The notes beneath the pieces were generated by a model, which made no database searches, was not told the origin of the DNA, and saw only the letters and a list, made by a program, of their open reading frames with translations. DNA of 64,000 nucleotides from the NCBI GenBank assembly GCA_038277395.1, contig CM076190.1, positions 135,556,372 through 135,620,371 on the forward strand, read 5' to 3'. The position numbers were made by a program, and so were the translations under genes. Below, piece after piece: positions 11,482 through 23,559 of this stretch. The stretch is from Dryocosmus kuriphilus (Eukaryota > Arthropoda > Insecta > Hymenoptera > Cynipidae). How positions within the stretch are numbered: the first letter of the stretch is position 1; every line of letters starts with the position of its first letter.

Positions 11482-14400
11482 TACGTCTCTTTCGGGTAGA
11501 GAGCAAAGCAGGTTATACAAAACACATTTTAGACACCTACACAGACGGCAAATATATCGTCGCTTGTCTCAAAATTTTGTCGCAAACTAGGCTACAATTA
11601 GCTAAGCAATTTACCTGTGTGTGCTTGGTTTTTAGTCTCCTTCCTCGAACTCATAATCTGTGTTTGTGTGTGCTAGTTTGTGCTTGTATGTTGTTTCTCC
11701 GTACCAGGATTACACCTCACTTCTAACCGACACGGTTCAATACACAGGGACACGGGAGAAAGAGCATTGTAAAGATAAGGAAAATTTATGCATGATTATA
11801 ACCTGTATATACTTTACTAAAAAATTTTTTTACGGACTTATTTAAATGTAATTAGTTGGCACTGAGGAGGACCCCGATCCGTGTCGAAACGCTTCTGCTT
11901 TCGATTTTAAAAAAAAAATTTTTAATTTTGTTTTGTTTGACCTGATACCTGTGGCCAAATTCAATATACTCCAAACAATTAATAATTGGGTCAATGATAA
12001 AAATGATATCTTTTATTAAGAGAGTAAATATGTCACTTAAAAATTTTAATATTGGCACTCGACACCGAGGGATCCCTGCGTCTCATTCGGGTAGAGAGGG
12101 AAATGGGTTTTACAAACACATTCGAGACACTTACACAGACAAGAATATGTCATCCCTTGTCTCAAAAGTTGGACGCAAACTAAGCTACAATTAGCTAAGC
12201 AATTTACATGTGTGTGCTCTGTTTTGAGTTTCTTTACTCAAACTCAGAATCTGTGTTTGTTTGTGTTGCTTTGTTTTTGTGTGTTGTTTTCTCCGTATCA
12301 GTATTACACCTCACTTCTCACCGACACGATTTAATACACAGAGAGACGGCAGAAAGAGCATTATAAAGATGAGGACCCCGATCCGGTTTGAGACGCGTCT
12401 GCCTTCGATTTTTTAAAAAATTCAAAAGAAAACATCTTTTTTTTGAACTGAGAACATCGGTCAAAATAAATATATTCCAAACAATTAATAATTGGGGCAA
12501 TGACAAAAATGATATCCTTCATTAGAGGAGTAAAGATGTCACGTAACAATTTTAATCTTGGCACTCACCTCCGCGGGAACCCTACGTCTCATTCGGGTAG
12601 AGTAGGGGAAATGGGTTTCACAAACACATTCTAGACCACACCTACACAGACGGCGAATATATCGTCTCTTGTCTCAAAAGTTGGTCGCAAACTAAGCCAT
12701 AAAATGGCTAAGCAATTTACCTGCGTGTTTTTTGTTTTTAGTTTCTTTCCTCGAACTCAGAATCTGTGTTTGTGTGTGTTGGTTTCTGTTTGTGTGTTGT
12801 TTCTCCATACCAGGATTACACCTGACTTCTCTCCGACACGATTTTGGTGCACAGGGAGACGGGAGAAAGAGCATTATATAATGAGGAGAATTTATGCATG
12901 GATATGACCTGTATATATTTTACTAAATAATTTTTTTTAAACGAATTTATTTAAATGTGATTAATTGGCACTGATGAGGATCCCGATACGTGTCGAAACG
13001 CGTCCGCCATCGATTTTTTAAAAAAATTCAAAAGAAAAATATTTTGTTAGAACCGAGACCCTTGGCCAAAATATATATTTTCCAAACAATTAATAATTTG
13101 GTCAATGATAAAAATTATTTCCTTTTATAAAAGATTGGTAAAGGTGTCACGTAACAATTTTAATATTGGCACTCACCACAGAGGGGACCTACGTCTCATT
13201 CGGGTACAGAGGAAAATGGGCTTCACAAGAAAATCTTAGACACTTACACAGACGGCGAACATATCGTCTCTTGTCTCAAAGGTTAGTCGCAAACTAAGCT
13301 ACAATTAGCTAAGAAATTTACATGTGTGTGCTTTGTTTTTAGTTTCTTTCCTCGAGCTCAGAATCTGTGTTTGTGTGTGTTGGTTTTCTGATTGTGTGTT
13401 GCTTCTCCATACCAGGATTACACCTCACTTCTCACCAACACGGGTTAATATACTGGTAGATGGTGCAGAAAGAGCATTATACAGATGAGGAGCCCGATCC
13501 GGTTTGAAACGCGTCTGCCTTCGATTTTTTAAAAAATTCGAAAGAAAAAATCTTTTGTCTGAACTGAGACCCCTGGCCAAAATAAATATATTCCAAACAA
13601 TTAATAATTAGGTCAATGATAAAAATGATATCTTTCCATAAAAGAGTAAAGATGTCACGTAACAATTTTAATATTGGAACTCACCACAGAGGGGAGCCTA
13701 CGTCTCATTCGGGTACAGAGGAAAATGGGCTTCACAAACAAATCTTAGACACTTACACAGACGGCGAATATATCGTCTCTTGTCTCAAAGGTTGGTCGCA
13801 AACTAAGCTACAATTAGCTAAGCAATTTACTTTTGTGTGCTTAGTTTCTAATTTATTTCATCGAACTCGGAATCTGTGTTTGTGTGCGGTGGTTTGTGAT
13901 TGTGTGTTGTTGCTCCGTACCAGGATTACACCTCACTTCTCACCAACACGGGTTAATATACTGGTAGATGGCAGAAAGAGCATTATACAGATGAGGACCC
14001 CGATCCGGTTTGAAACGCGTCTGCCTTCGATTTTTTTTAAAATTCGAAGGAAAAAATCTTTTTTTTCAACTGAGACCTCTGGCCGAAATAAATATATTCC
14101 AAACAATTAATAATTAGGTCAATGATTAAAAAATGATATCTTTCCATAAAAGAGTAAAGATGTCACGTAACAATTTTAATATTGGCACTCACCACCGAAG
14201 GGATCCTGTGTCTCATTCGGGTAGAGAGGGAAATGGGTTTTACAAACACATTTTAGACACTTACAGAGGCGGCGAATGTATCGTCTCTTGTCGCAAAAGT
14301 GGTCGCAAACTAAACTACAATTAGCTAAGCAATTTGCCTGTGTGTGGTTGGTTTTTAATTTGTTTCCTCGAACTCAGAATCTGTGTTTGTATGTGTTGGT

Positions 14401-15296
14401 TTGTGATTGTGCGTTGTTTCTCCATACCAGGATTAGACCTCGCTTCTCACCGACACGTTTTAATACACAGGGAGGCGTGAGAAAGAGCATTATAAAAGAA
14501 GGAAAATTTATGCATGATTATAACCTGTATATATTTTACTAAAAAATTTTTTTACGGATTTATTTAAATCTAATTGATTGAGGACCCCGATCCGTGTCGA
14601 AAACGCATCTGCTTTCGATTTTTTAAAAAATTCAAAGGAAAAATCTTTTGTTTGAACTGAGGCCCGTGGTCAAAATATATATATTCCAAACAATTATTAA
14701 TTGGGTCAATGATAAAAATGATATATTTCCATAAAAGGGTGAACATGTCACGTAACAACTTTGATATTGGCACTCACCGGCGAAGGGTCCCTACGTCTCA
14801 TTCGGGTAGAGAGGGAAATGGGTTTTACAAACAAGCCTTAGACACTTATACAAACGGCAAATATATCGTCTCTTGTCTCAAAAGTTGGTCCCAAATTAAG
14901 CTACAATTGGCTAAGCAATTTACCTGTGTGTGCTTGGTTGTTAATTTCTTTCCTCGAACTCAGAGTCTGTGTTTGTGTGTGTTGGTTTGTGATTTAGTGT
15001 TGTTTCTCTATACCAGGATTACACCTCACTTCTCACCGACACGGTTTAGTACACAGGGAGATGGGAGAAAGAGCATTATAAAAATAAGGAAAATTTATGC
15101 GTGTGATTATAACCTGTACATGTTTTTACTACAAAATTTTTTTACGGATTTATTTAAATGTAATTAATTGGCGCTGATTAGGACCCCGATCTGGGTCGAA
15201 ACGCGTCTGCCTTCGATTTTTTAAAGCATTTCAAAAGAAAAAATCTTTTGCTTGAACTGAGACCCTTGGCCAAAATAAATATATTCCAAACAACGT

Positions 15297-16126
15297 TAGA
15301 GACACTATTTTCTGTAAAGCTTTATGGTATGGGTCTAAATGATAGTGAATATTAAATTTAAAAATACCTGTTTTTTTAATAAACATTTCTGCTTATAGTT
15401 AAAACAAGCGTGAAGAAAAAATTTAAATGACTGTTTTGCTCTTTAGTTAAAAGATGGTATAAGATTAAGTTGTGTTGAGATCAGGTTTTTAAAATATTCA
15501 CTTTAAAAAAATTAAAATATCGTTCAATAGAATCAAATGGTATGTGTTTTAAAATTAAAAATAATAATTTATGTTTATCATTGCGGTAAACGAGCTGTGT
15601 CGTACAGAGTTTAAATTTTGAGGAATATAATATCTTCTAAAAATAGAAAAAATAAAGTTTCAAGAAAAATCAAAAACGTAGGGTCTTTTAAAAAGTTTGA
15701 AGTATTATTTTCTGTAAACTTTTAAAGTGTAGGTGTAAATCATAGTGAATGTTAAATTTAAAAATACCTGCTTTTTAATAAACATATCTACGTATATTAA
15801 AACCCGGAGTGTATTTAAAAATTTAAATTCTTATGTTGCTCTTTTTAGTTAAAAGGTGGTGTAAGATTAAATTATGTTGAGATCAGGTTTCGAAAATATT
15901 TACTTTTAAAAAACTAAAACATCATTGAATAGAATTAAATGGTATGTGTTTTTAAAATGAAGAATAATTATTTATGTGTAGTATTGCGGTATAGGAGCAG
16001 AGTCGTGCTGAGTTTAAATTTTTAAAAATTAAACATTTTCTAAAAGTAAAAAAAAATAAAGTTTCGTGAAAATCGAAAGGTAGGCAGTACTACGGTATAG
16101 GAGTAGAATCGTGCTGAGTTTAAATA
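15297..16126 (+). repeat. Satellite B, first block
   Basis: Two monomers of a second, AT-rich satellite. The landmark ATTTTCTGTAAA lies at 15307 and 15707, a 400-bp period. Recurring words are GGTCTAAATCATAGTGAATA, AAATACCTGCTTTTTAATAA, TTTAGTTAAAAGGCGGTG and TAGGAGCAGAGTCG. There is no coding potential. The block ends where the composite element is inserted. Confidence 0.85.
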
Positions 16127-17913
16127 TAAAAAATCTGCCCGCTTTGCGGGCACATTCTCATCGCGCGCTTCGCGCTCGATACGTTATTTACGGCACTCGC
16201 GCTTTGCGCTTGATAGGTTATTTACCTTGCGCTACGCGCTCGGTGTTTATGGATCGTATAAACTTTTAAATTAAAAATTACAAAAGAAATTATTTTACTT
16301 AAAGCTCTATCGCCCTTAAGAAGTACATTCCCATCATTCTCTCTCTCTTTCCAATGTGAAAAATTCTGCTTGTTAATATTTTTCCATATCTTGCATAGTT
16401 TTGCTGGAAAGTGGTTTTCTTTATATTTCATAACATATTTCACGAATAAATCAAAAACTACGCGTCTGTTCAAAGCAATGATAGGGAGCAAATGTTTAGA
16501 CAGTTTTGAGGTGAAGAACTTTATTTATTATCATTTGTTTTGTGTCTTGCAAATTTTGGCGGGAAATTTGAATTTTAGATTTTTTAATAGCCTTTTCTCG
16601 ATTAAAATCAAAACCGTGCATTTTATCGAAAAATAGTTAAATCAAAATTTGTATATCTTTTTGAGTTGAACTACACTGTTTATCATAATTTTTTCGTATC
16701 TTGCATAGTTTGGAGGGAAACTTGAATTTTCGATTATGTTATGTTATTTTATGTTATGTTATGTTATTTTTCGCAAAATTTGTAGACCTTTTTAGGATAA
16801 ACAATCCTGGTTATATACATATTTTCTGTATCTCGCATAGTTTAGCCGGAAAATGTATTTTTGGTTTCCTGAAAAACAGTTTTTGATGGATAAAACAATA
16901 ACCGTTGGTCAAAAAGCGCTGGTTAATGAACTCATCCTTACCTTTTATCCCTTAAAGAAGTACGCGAAAGCGCAAACCAAGCCGATTACTTCTTCAAAAG
17001 TTATCGTGCTAACAGTCTACGACACCAACGACACCGACGACAACGCCAACGACAACAACGACAACGACATACAGACACCAACGCAAATCCTGTTTTTTCG
17101 GATTCAGGGGGTCATGAAATGTCGAGGTTTCATGAAATCCGCGAAAGTCAGTTTTCACATATCACTAATACCTTCTCATTGAGATGAGAATGCAATAATA
17201 AGAAAATTGCATTTTTCAGCCAAACTATGTAAAAAATTAAGAAATTAACGTTTTAGATATAATTTTATTGATTGGTGAGCGCGAGAAACGTGATGAGAAT
17301 GCGCCTGAGTAGCGGGCAGATTTTTCAATAATTTTTAATAACTTTTTATTGACTGTATGGTAATGTATTTTTTTATTAAAAGAACAGTATTATGCGTTTA
17401 ATGAATAAAGTATGGGTTGTATCAAAAAATAGTTTTAAGAGAATTTGTAGGCATTTAGAAGGTGAATAATTCTGTTTCCTGATATTTTCTCGTATCTCGT
17501 ATACTTTTGCGGAAAAGTGGATTTTTTTTATATGAATTAACATGTTTCACGAATAACTTAAAGACCATGCGTCTTTTGGAGAAAATGGTAGGGAGTAAAT
17601 ATGTAGATATTTTTGAGCTGAACAACTTTGTTTATCATGATTTTTTTAGTATCTTGCATTATTTTGGCAGGAAATTTGAATTTTTGATTTTAAGAAAGAA
17701 TTTATGATGGATAAAACCAGAACCATTGGTCGAAACCCGCTGGTTGACGAACTTTCGTGCTAACAGACTACGACGACAACGACGACAACGACAGATAGAC
17801 ACCAACGTAAAACCTGTTTTTTCGGATTCAGGGGGTCATGAAACGTCGAGATTTCCTGAAATCCGCGAAAGTCAGTTTTCACATAAAACTAATAGCTTCT
17901 CATTGAGATGAAA
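16127..17913. mobile_element. Composite inverted-repeat element inserted in satellite B
   Basis: The left end (AAAAATCTGCCCGCT at about 16131) reappears reverse-complemented at about 17309-17323, and CATTCTCATC follows inside on both sides. The block also contains two related direct copies: about 16370-17192 and 17440-17911. Each contains TGGATAAAAC..AACC..TTGGTC, a CAACGA-rich stretch, and the ending TTCTCATTGAGATGA-AATG. Near the left end three short palindromes (GCGCGCTTCGCGCTC, GCGCTTTGCGCTT, GCGCTACGCGCTC) repeat about every 35 bp. A third, diverged copy lies at 47770-48345. Superfamily is not recognised; no transposase is seen. Confidence 0.6.
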
Positions 17914-20541
17914 ATGTAAAAAGTTAAATATTTTCTAAAAATAGAAAAAGGTTTGTGTAAAATCAAAACTGAGGGCATTTAAAAAGTTTGAAACATTATT
18001 TTCTGTAAATTTTTCTGCATAAGTCTAAATCATAGTGAATATTACATGTAAAAATACCTGCTTTATAAATAAATATGTCTAGGTATGATTAAAACATGTA
18101 TTTAAGAATTTAAATTATTATGTTGTTTTTTCTAGTTAAAAGGCGGTGTAAGATTAAATTGTGCTGAGTTCAAGTTTTGAAAATATTCACTTTTTATAAA
18201 TTAAAATATGATTAAATAGAATCAATTGGTATGTGATTTAAAATTTTTTAGTTAAAAGGCAGTGTAAGATTAAATTTTGTGAGTTCAGGTTTTTAGAAAA
18301 TATTCACTTTTTAAGAAATAAAAATATAATTGAATAGAATCGAATGGTATGTGTTCTAAAATTAAGAATAATTATTTATGTGTAGTATTGCAGTATAGGA
18401 TCAGAGTCATGCTGAGTTTAAATTTTAAAAAATTAAGTATTTTATAAAAATAAAACTATAAAGTTTCGTGCAAAATCAAAATATAGGGTCTTTTGAAAAG
18501 TTTGATTTATTATTTTCTGTAAAGTTTTATAGTGCTGGTCTAAATCATAGTGAATATTACATTTAATAATACTCGATTTTCTAATAAATAGGTCTACGTA
18601 TAATTAAAACAAGAGTGTATTTAGAACCTTAAATTATAACTTTCCTCTTTTTAGTTAAAAGTTCATGTAAGATTAAATTGTATTGAGATCAGGTTTTGAA
18701 AATATTCACTTTTAAAAAATTAAAATATCATTGAATAGAATCAAATGGTATGTGTTCTCAAACAAAAAATAATTATTTATGTGTAGTATTACGGTATAGG
18801 AGCAGAGTCATGCTGAGTTTAAATTAAAAAAATTAAATATTTTATAAAAAAAAAAAAAGTTTCGTGAAAATCAAAACGTAGGGTCTTTTAAAAAGCTTTA
18901 GATATTATTTTCTGTAAAGTTTTATAGTAAAGGTCTAAATCATAGTGAATTTTAAATTTAAAAATACTTGCTTTTTAATAAGCATGTCTACATGTAATTA
19001 AAACAAGGGTTTTTAAAAAATTTAAATTATTATCTTGCTCTTTTTAGTGAAAAGGCTTTGTAATATTAAATTGTGCTGAGTTCAGATTTGAAAAAATACT
19101 CGTACTTTTAAAAAATAAAAACGTAATTGAATGAAATCAAATGGTAAATGTTTAAAAATAAAAAATAATTATTTATGTGTAGTACTACGGTATAGGAGTA
19201 GAATCATGCTGAGTTTAAATTTAAAAAAAAATTAAATATTATCTAAAGATAGAAAAAGATTTGTGTAAAATCAAAACGTGGGGTCTTTTAAAAAGTTTGA
19301 AATGATATTTTCTGTAAATTTTTCTGCATAGGTCTAAATCATAGTGAATACTAAATTTAAAAGTACCTGCTTTTTTAATAAATATGTCTACGTATAATGA
19401 AAACATGTATTTAAGAATTTAAATTATTATGTTGCTCTTGTTACATAAAAGGCGGTGTAAGATTAAATTGTGTTGAGTTTAGGTTTCGCAAATATTCACT
19501 CTTTAAAAATAAAAATAGGATTAAATAGAATCAATTGGTATGTGATTAAAAATTTTTTAGTTAAAAAGCAGTGTAAGATTAAATATTGTGAGTTCAGGTT
19601 TTGAAAATATTCACTTATTAAAAAATAAAAATGGAATTGAATAGAATCAAATGGTATGTTTTTTAAAATTAAGAATATTTGTTTATGTGTAGTATTGCGC
19701 TATAGGAGCAGAGTCGTGCTGAGTTTAAATTTTAAAAATTAAATACTTTCTAAAAATAAAAAATTAAAGTTTCGTGCAAAATCAAAACGTACGGTCTTTT
19801 AAAATGTTTGAAATATTAACTTCTGTGAAGTTTTATATTATAGGTCTAAAACATAGCGAATATTAAATTTAATAACACCTGCTTTTTTAATAAATATGTC
19901 TAAGTATAATTAAAACAAGATTGTATTTAAACATTTAAGTTATTATTATTTTCCTCTTTTTATTTGAAAGGCGATGTAAGATTAAATTGTGCTGCGTTCA
20001 GGTTTGAAAATGTCCACTTTTTAAAAACTAAAAATGTGATTCAATAAAACCAAATGCTATGTGTTTTTAAAATCAAAAGTGACTATTTATGTGTAGTATT
20101 ACGATATACATAGGAGTAGAATCGTGCTGAGTTTTAAACTTGTAAAATTAAATATTTCTAAAAATAAAAAAAGGATTGGTGCAAAATCAAAAACTTAGGG
20201 TCTTTTAGAAGCTTTGGAATATTATTTTCTGTAGAGTTCTTTGTATAGGTCTAAATCATAGTGAATATTAAATTTAAAAATACCAGCTCTTTTAATAAAA
20301 GTGGCTACGTATAATTAAAATAAGTGTGTATTTAAACATTTAAATTATTATTTTGCTTTTTTAGTTAAAAGGCTGTGTAAGGTTAAATTGTGTTGAGCTC
20401 AGGTTTGAAAATATTTAATTTTAAAGAAATAAAAAATATGATTGAATAGAATCAAACTGTACGTGTTTTTACGGGTTTTAAAATTTAGAATGATTATTTT
20501 TGTGTCATATTACTGTATAGGAGTATAAATATGTTGAGTTT
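17914..20541 (+). repeat. Satellite B, second block with alternating monomer lengths
   Basis: Six more monomers, with landmarks at 17998, 18512, 18907, 19307, about 19818 and 20224. Spacings are 514, 395, 400, 511 and 406. The long monomers contain an extra copy of about 105 bp (TTTAGTTAAAA-GCAGTGTAAG and following). The long-short-short-long-short order suggests a higher-order unit of about 1.31 kb. Confidence 0.85.
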
Positions 20542-20678
20542 ACCCACTAAAACCACCTCCTACCCCCGGCGCTCAGACTATAAGTCCAGTGTGCCTCACC
20601 CTTACACATCCGCTCCTATTAGGCCATCCCAGACCTCTTAATGAAGCTCAGAATGTCGCCCACATCTAGCGTTGAAAT

Positions 20679-20918
20679 TTACCCAGGTTCCATGAAATGA
20701 TCCCCGAGGACTTCTTTCAGAAGCCCAGCGAGTGCCGAACATTGACATAAAACGTCCAGAGAGGTCTCATCGTCTCTGCCGCATTTACTGCTCTCTGTTG
20801 TGGGACTAAGTCTTATCTTGTGCTTGTAGTAATTCATATGGTTGTGCCCTGTGAGCATCTGAGCCATGATTCTAGTACCTCTCTTGGGTAACTTCAGAAT
20901 CCTCATGGCTCTCTGCAT
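20679..20918 (-). pseudogene. ORF2 C-terminus, Cys/His-rich domain
   Basis: The frame contains LTGHNHMNYYKHKI followed by CGRDDETSLDVLCQCSALAGLL. This tail (TGH-x-N, then a C-x-C-rich segment around an E/D-E-T-x-x-H/D-x-L-C-x-C core) follows RNase H in many arthropod LINEs. The first Cys of the usual CxxC is Ser here (SSKCG). It belongs to ORF2 of the surrounding element and is separated from RNase H by frame breaks. Confidence 0.75.
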
Positions 20919-20999
20919 CCTGCACTCACTGCCCAGGATGACCTTAGCCTGTCGGCATCCTTTAGTGCTTTCCCAGTACTCCCGGTGTCTCTTTAGTGT

Positions 21000-21470
21000 C
21001 CAGTTTCAAATGGCCAATCCCATGCAACACGACACTAGACCCAGGACCGGTTCCGGGCCTATGTATCTTCTTGTCGCGTCATTCTTTGCCTACTGGTTCG
21101 CTTTCTCTTTTCCCTTTATCTATTTGTGGCCAGGAACCCACATGATGGTACTGTTACTTTTCTCTGCCAGTTGGTTTAATGCCTTTTTTTCATTCCCAAA
21201 CCAGTTCTGATGTTATGTCCGGTTCGCCAACTGCAGTCAGTGTCGCTTGGCTGTCCGAACAGATCATGATCTGTTTGGCAGCCGCATTTTCTTCTAAAAG
21301 TGTTTTAGCACAGCTAAGTACCGCTAAGGTCACCGCCGGAAAGACGACGGCATGCAGTCCAAGTGGGATTTACATCCCCTTTCTTCTAACGTTGTCGAAA
21401 ATTTCTGTTTCTGTACCTCCTCTCACTTGGTTGCCGTCTGTATACCAGATTTTCCCTTGAAGGAATGGGT
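21000..21470 (-). pseudogene. RNase H domain of ORF2
   Basis: Minus-strand translation gives WYTDGNQVRGG near 21440, with the first catalytic Asp in the YTDG motif. It then gives ENAAAKQIMICSDSQATLTA near 21250 with the SDSQA motif holding another active-site Asp, and MWVPGHK near 21130 followed at once by a stop. This is the order expected for a retroelement RNase H, which removes template RNA. The premature stop after the WVPGHK motif inactivates it. Its place, 3' of the RT, fits the I/LOA/R1 group. Confidence 0.75.
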
Positions 21471-21759
21471 CACCCTTCGCTTGCCGCTCCACCCATTCTT
21501 GGGATAATGACTCGAAAAGCTTTGGTAAGATTGAAGCGTTTTATTCTATCTTGTCTCACTCATAGGAATGATATTGTACTAACGTCCTTTGGGAGCCTTG
21601 TGTGTTTAGTCCACCCGGTCCATCTTTTTGCGCTTACAAGGCGGCCCATTGCTCGAGCCGCCGCGGCAGTTATCGCCGCGTGGATGGGTTCTTCGCAAAG
21701 CAAGAAGGGCAACACCGCTCTGGGCTTAGTTCTCATTACCCCGGTCACACCTCTGAATG

Positions 21760-22362
21760 CTAGCGTTTGCAGTCGTTGCAGTCTCCCCTGCATCGTTTTG
21801 AGCTCAGCTCGTGGTCACCAGACCACTGCTGCGTATGGAAGCCTTGGTTAAAGGACCCGGAGTAGAGCCATGCAATCATTTTTGGCCCTAAACCCCGTGT
21901 CAGTACAAAGACTCTTCTACACATCCAGAAGGTTGTTGTGAACTTCCTGCATTGCGCTTCCAGATGCGTCGCCGTGTTCAGTCTGCTATCCAGGATAACT
22001 TCCAGATATTTAACCGAATTTGAGGTCGTTAGCATCTTTCCGCGGAACGCAGGAGTCTCGACCTTCGGTATTTTGTATTGCCTCGTAAGAATTAACAAAC
22101 TGGTCTCCTCCCGGTTGACCGAGAGCCCTGAGCTATCGCGCCAGAGCTCTACGATGTGCAGCGCCAATTTTTTGAGCCACATCAGTATGTCCAGATGAGT
22201 CCCCCTGACTAGGATCACAAAGTCGTCCGCGTAGCCTTGGGTAAAGTACTCTTTTCCATTCAGCCAACGTAGGAGGCCGTCGACAACAATGCACCACAGG
22301 AGGTGTAACAACACCCCCCCCCCCCCCTGTGCCCCCCACCCCCGTGGCGACACTACCCTCAC
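21760..22362 (-). pseudogene. Reverse transcriptase, palm and thumb part of ORF2
   Basis: This 200-codon open stretch starts just before motif B, which is disrupted by a C run at about 22315-22327 (read as a Gly run). QGYADDFVILVRG is motif C with the catalytic Asp pair. SGLSVNREETSLLILTR and NSVKYLEVILDSRLN follow as the usual motifs D and E/thumb. The stretch ends by running into the pre-RNase H linker. Upstream pieces of the same RT lie in other frames at 22422-22625 and 22634-22891. Confidence 0.85.
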
Positions 22363-22421
22363 CCGGCCTGTGCCTCATCTGGTTTCAAGATACCGCCCGC
22401 GCAGCATGCTTTTTATCCAGC

Positions 22422-22891
22422 TTACCAGCTGGATTGGCACACCGCACTTCGCGGCCTCTCGAGCCATAACTTCTGGGGTGTATTACTGAAGGCGCCCTCT
22501 ATGTCCAAGAACTTACCCACCGCATAAACCCCTTGTTCTAGCTGCTGCTCTACTTTTGATACTGGAGTATGGAGCGCAGTTCCTACCGAGCAGCCCGCCT
22601 GAAAGGCGTGCTGCCCTTTGCTCAATGGTGAGGTTACAAAACCTCATCCCTGATATGTCTCTCAACCAACTTCTCTATCGTCTTCAAGATGAAAGACGTT
22701 AAGCGGATCGACCTGAAATCCATTGCAGCAGTGTAGCTTTCTTTTCCTGGTTTGGGCAAAAACACCACTCTACCTTTCTTCCATGCCGAAGGCACGTGTT
22801 TAAGGGCAATACTGGCCCTAAACAGTTTTGTCAGCGGGGCAATGATGCACACCAAGCCCTTTTGCAAGAGCACTGGGAATACCCCATCCAA
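22422..22891 (-). pseudogene. Reverse transcriptase, N-terminal fingers part of ORF2
   Basis: Two adjoining open stretches in different frames cover the start of the RT. The first (22891-22634) reads IALKHVPSAWKKGRVVFLPK then DFRSIRLTSFILKTIEKLVER, matching RT motifs 1 and 2. The second (22625-22422) reads KGQHAFQAGCSVGTALH, then KFLDIEGAFSNT, which is motif A with its Asp. A frameshift at about 22630 separates them and another precedes the YADD part. They are the 5' portion of the RT continued at 22362. Confidence 0.8.
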
Positions 22892-22939
22892 CCCTATGAT
22901 TTATAGGGGCAGAAGAATTTTATGACACACTCTACCTAC

Positions 22940-23559
22940 CTACCATCCCCGACCTTTGCTGCGAATTGCGAATTGCCAATCGGCCTTTTCTCTCCTCCAG
23001 TCCAAGCAATTCTCTGCCTGGTCGGTTTGATGTCGCCGAAAGCCTAGGAAGTGCACCTCCATCAGGTGATTCAGGCTTGTTTCTTCGTCCTCTGCAAGCT
23101 CGCTGTTTTCGAGCTTAATAAGTCCGGGAAGAGCCTCCGGGTTTTTCGCTAGGATCTTATGAAGCCTAGCTGTGCCCGAGATGTCTTTCGTGTCCTCATG
23201 GAAGCTAACCCAGGTATCTCGTTTATAAATCCTATACTTCTCCTTAGAGTCAGTTTGAGCCTGTTTATACTTGCCCAATCTGACGGGAGTGTAGTCTTAT
23301 TTGCCATATTACACAACGCTGTAATCCCTTTTTAGAGCCTTTCTAGGTGGATGTTCCACCACTCGGCCCCTTTCCTCGAACTTAATGTGCTCATAGGGCA
23401 GTTTTTCTCATATGATGAAATCAGAGCCCTGCGCAGGAAATCTGCAGCATGGTCTAAGCCATCTATGGTTCCATATCACGTGGGAAACCCCAAGACTCTG
23501 CCTTTGAGTTCCTCTTTGTAGGATTCCCAATGTATGTTCCTGGGGTTTTTAATCTTCGA
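22940..23559 (-). pseudogene. ORF2 linker between endonuclease and RT
   Basis: The minus strand has an open stretch of 112 codons (23278-22940), rich in charged residues and containing KYKQAQTDSKEKYRIYKRDTW (that is, 23278 leftwards) and DEETSLNHLMEVHFLGF. This is typical in character for the EN-RT linker of LINE ORF2. The remainder to 23559 is in broken frames. There is no catalytic motif. Confidence 0.6.

Larger units (their letters stand above)
9286..15297 (-). repeat. Satellite A array, inverted orientation
   Basis: The same monomer continues here as its reverse complement, giving nine landmark positions: about 9787, 10376, 11891, 12397, 13007, 13510, 14020, 14605 and 15208. After removing the inserted mariner the spacings fall into two classes, about 600 bp and about 505 bp. 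The short class lacks roughly 95 bp between GAGCATTATA and GAGGACCCC. The array stops at about 15297, where satellite B begins. Confidence 0.9.

Noticed and set aside
20866..21851. Plus-strand open frames of 90-130 codons
   Set aside because: They are antisense shadows of the retrotransposon ORF2 on the minus strand.
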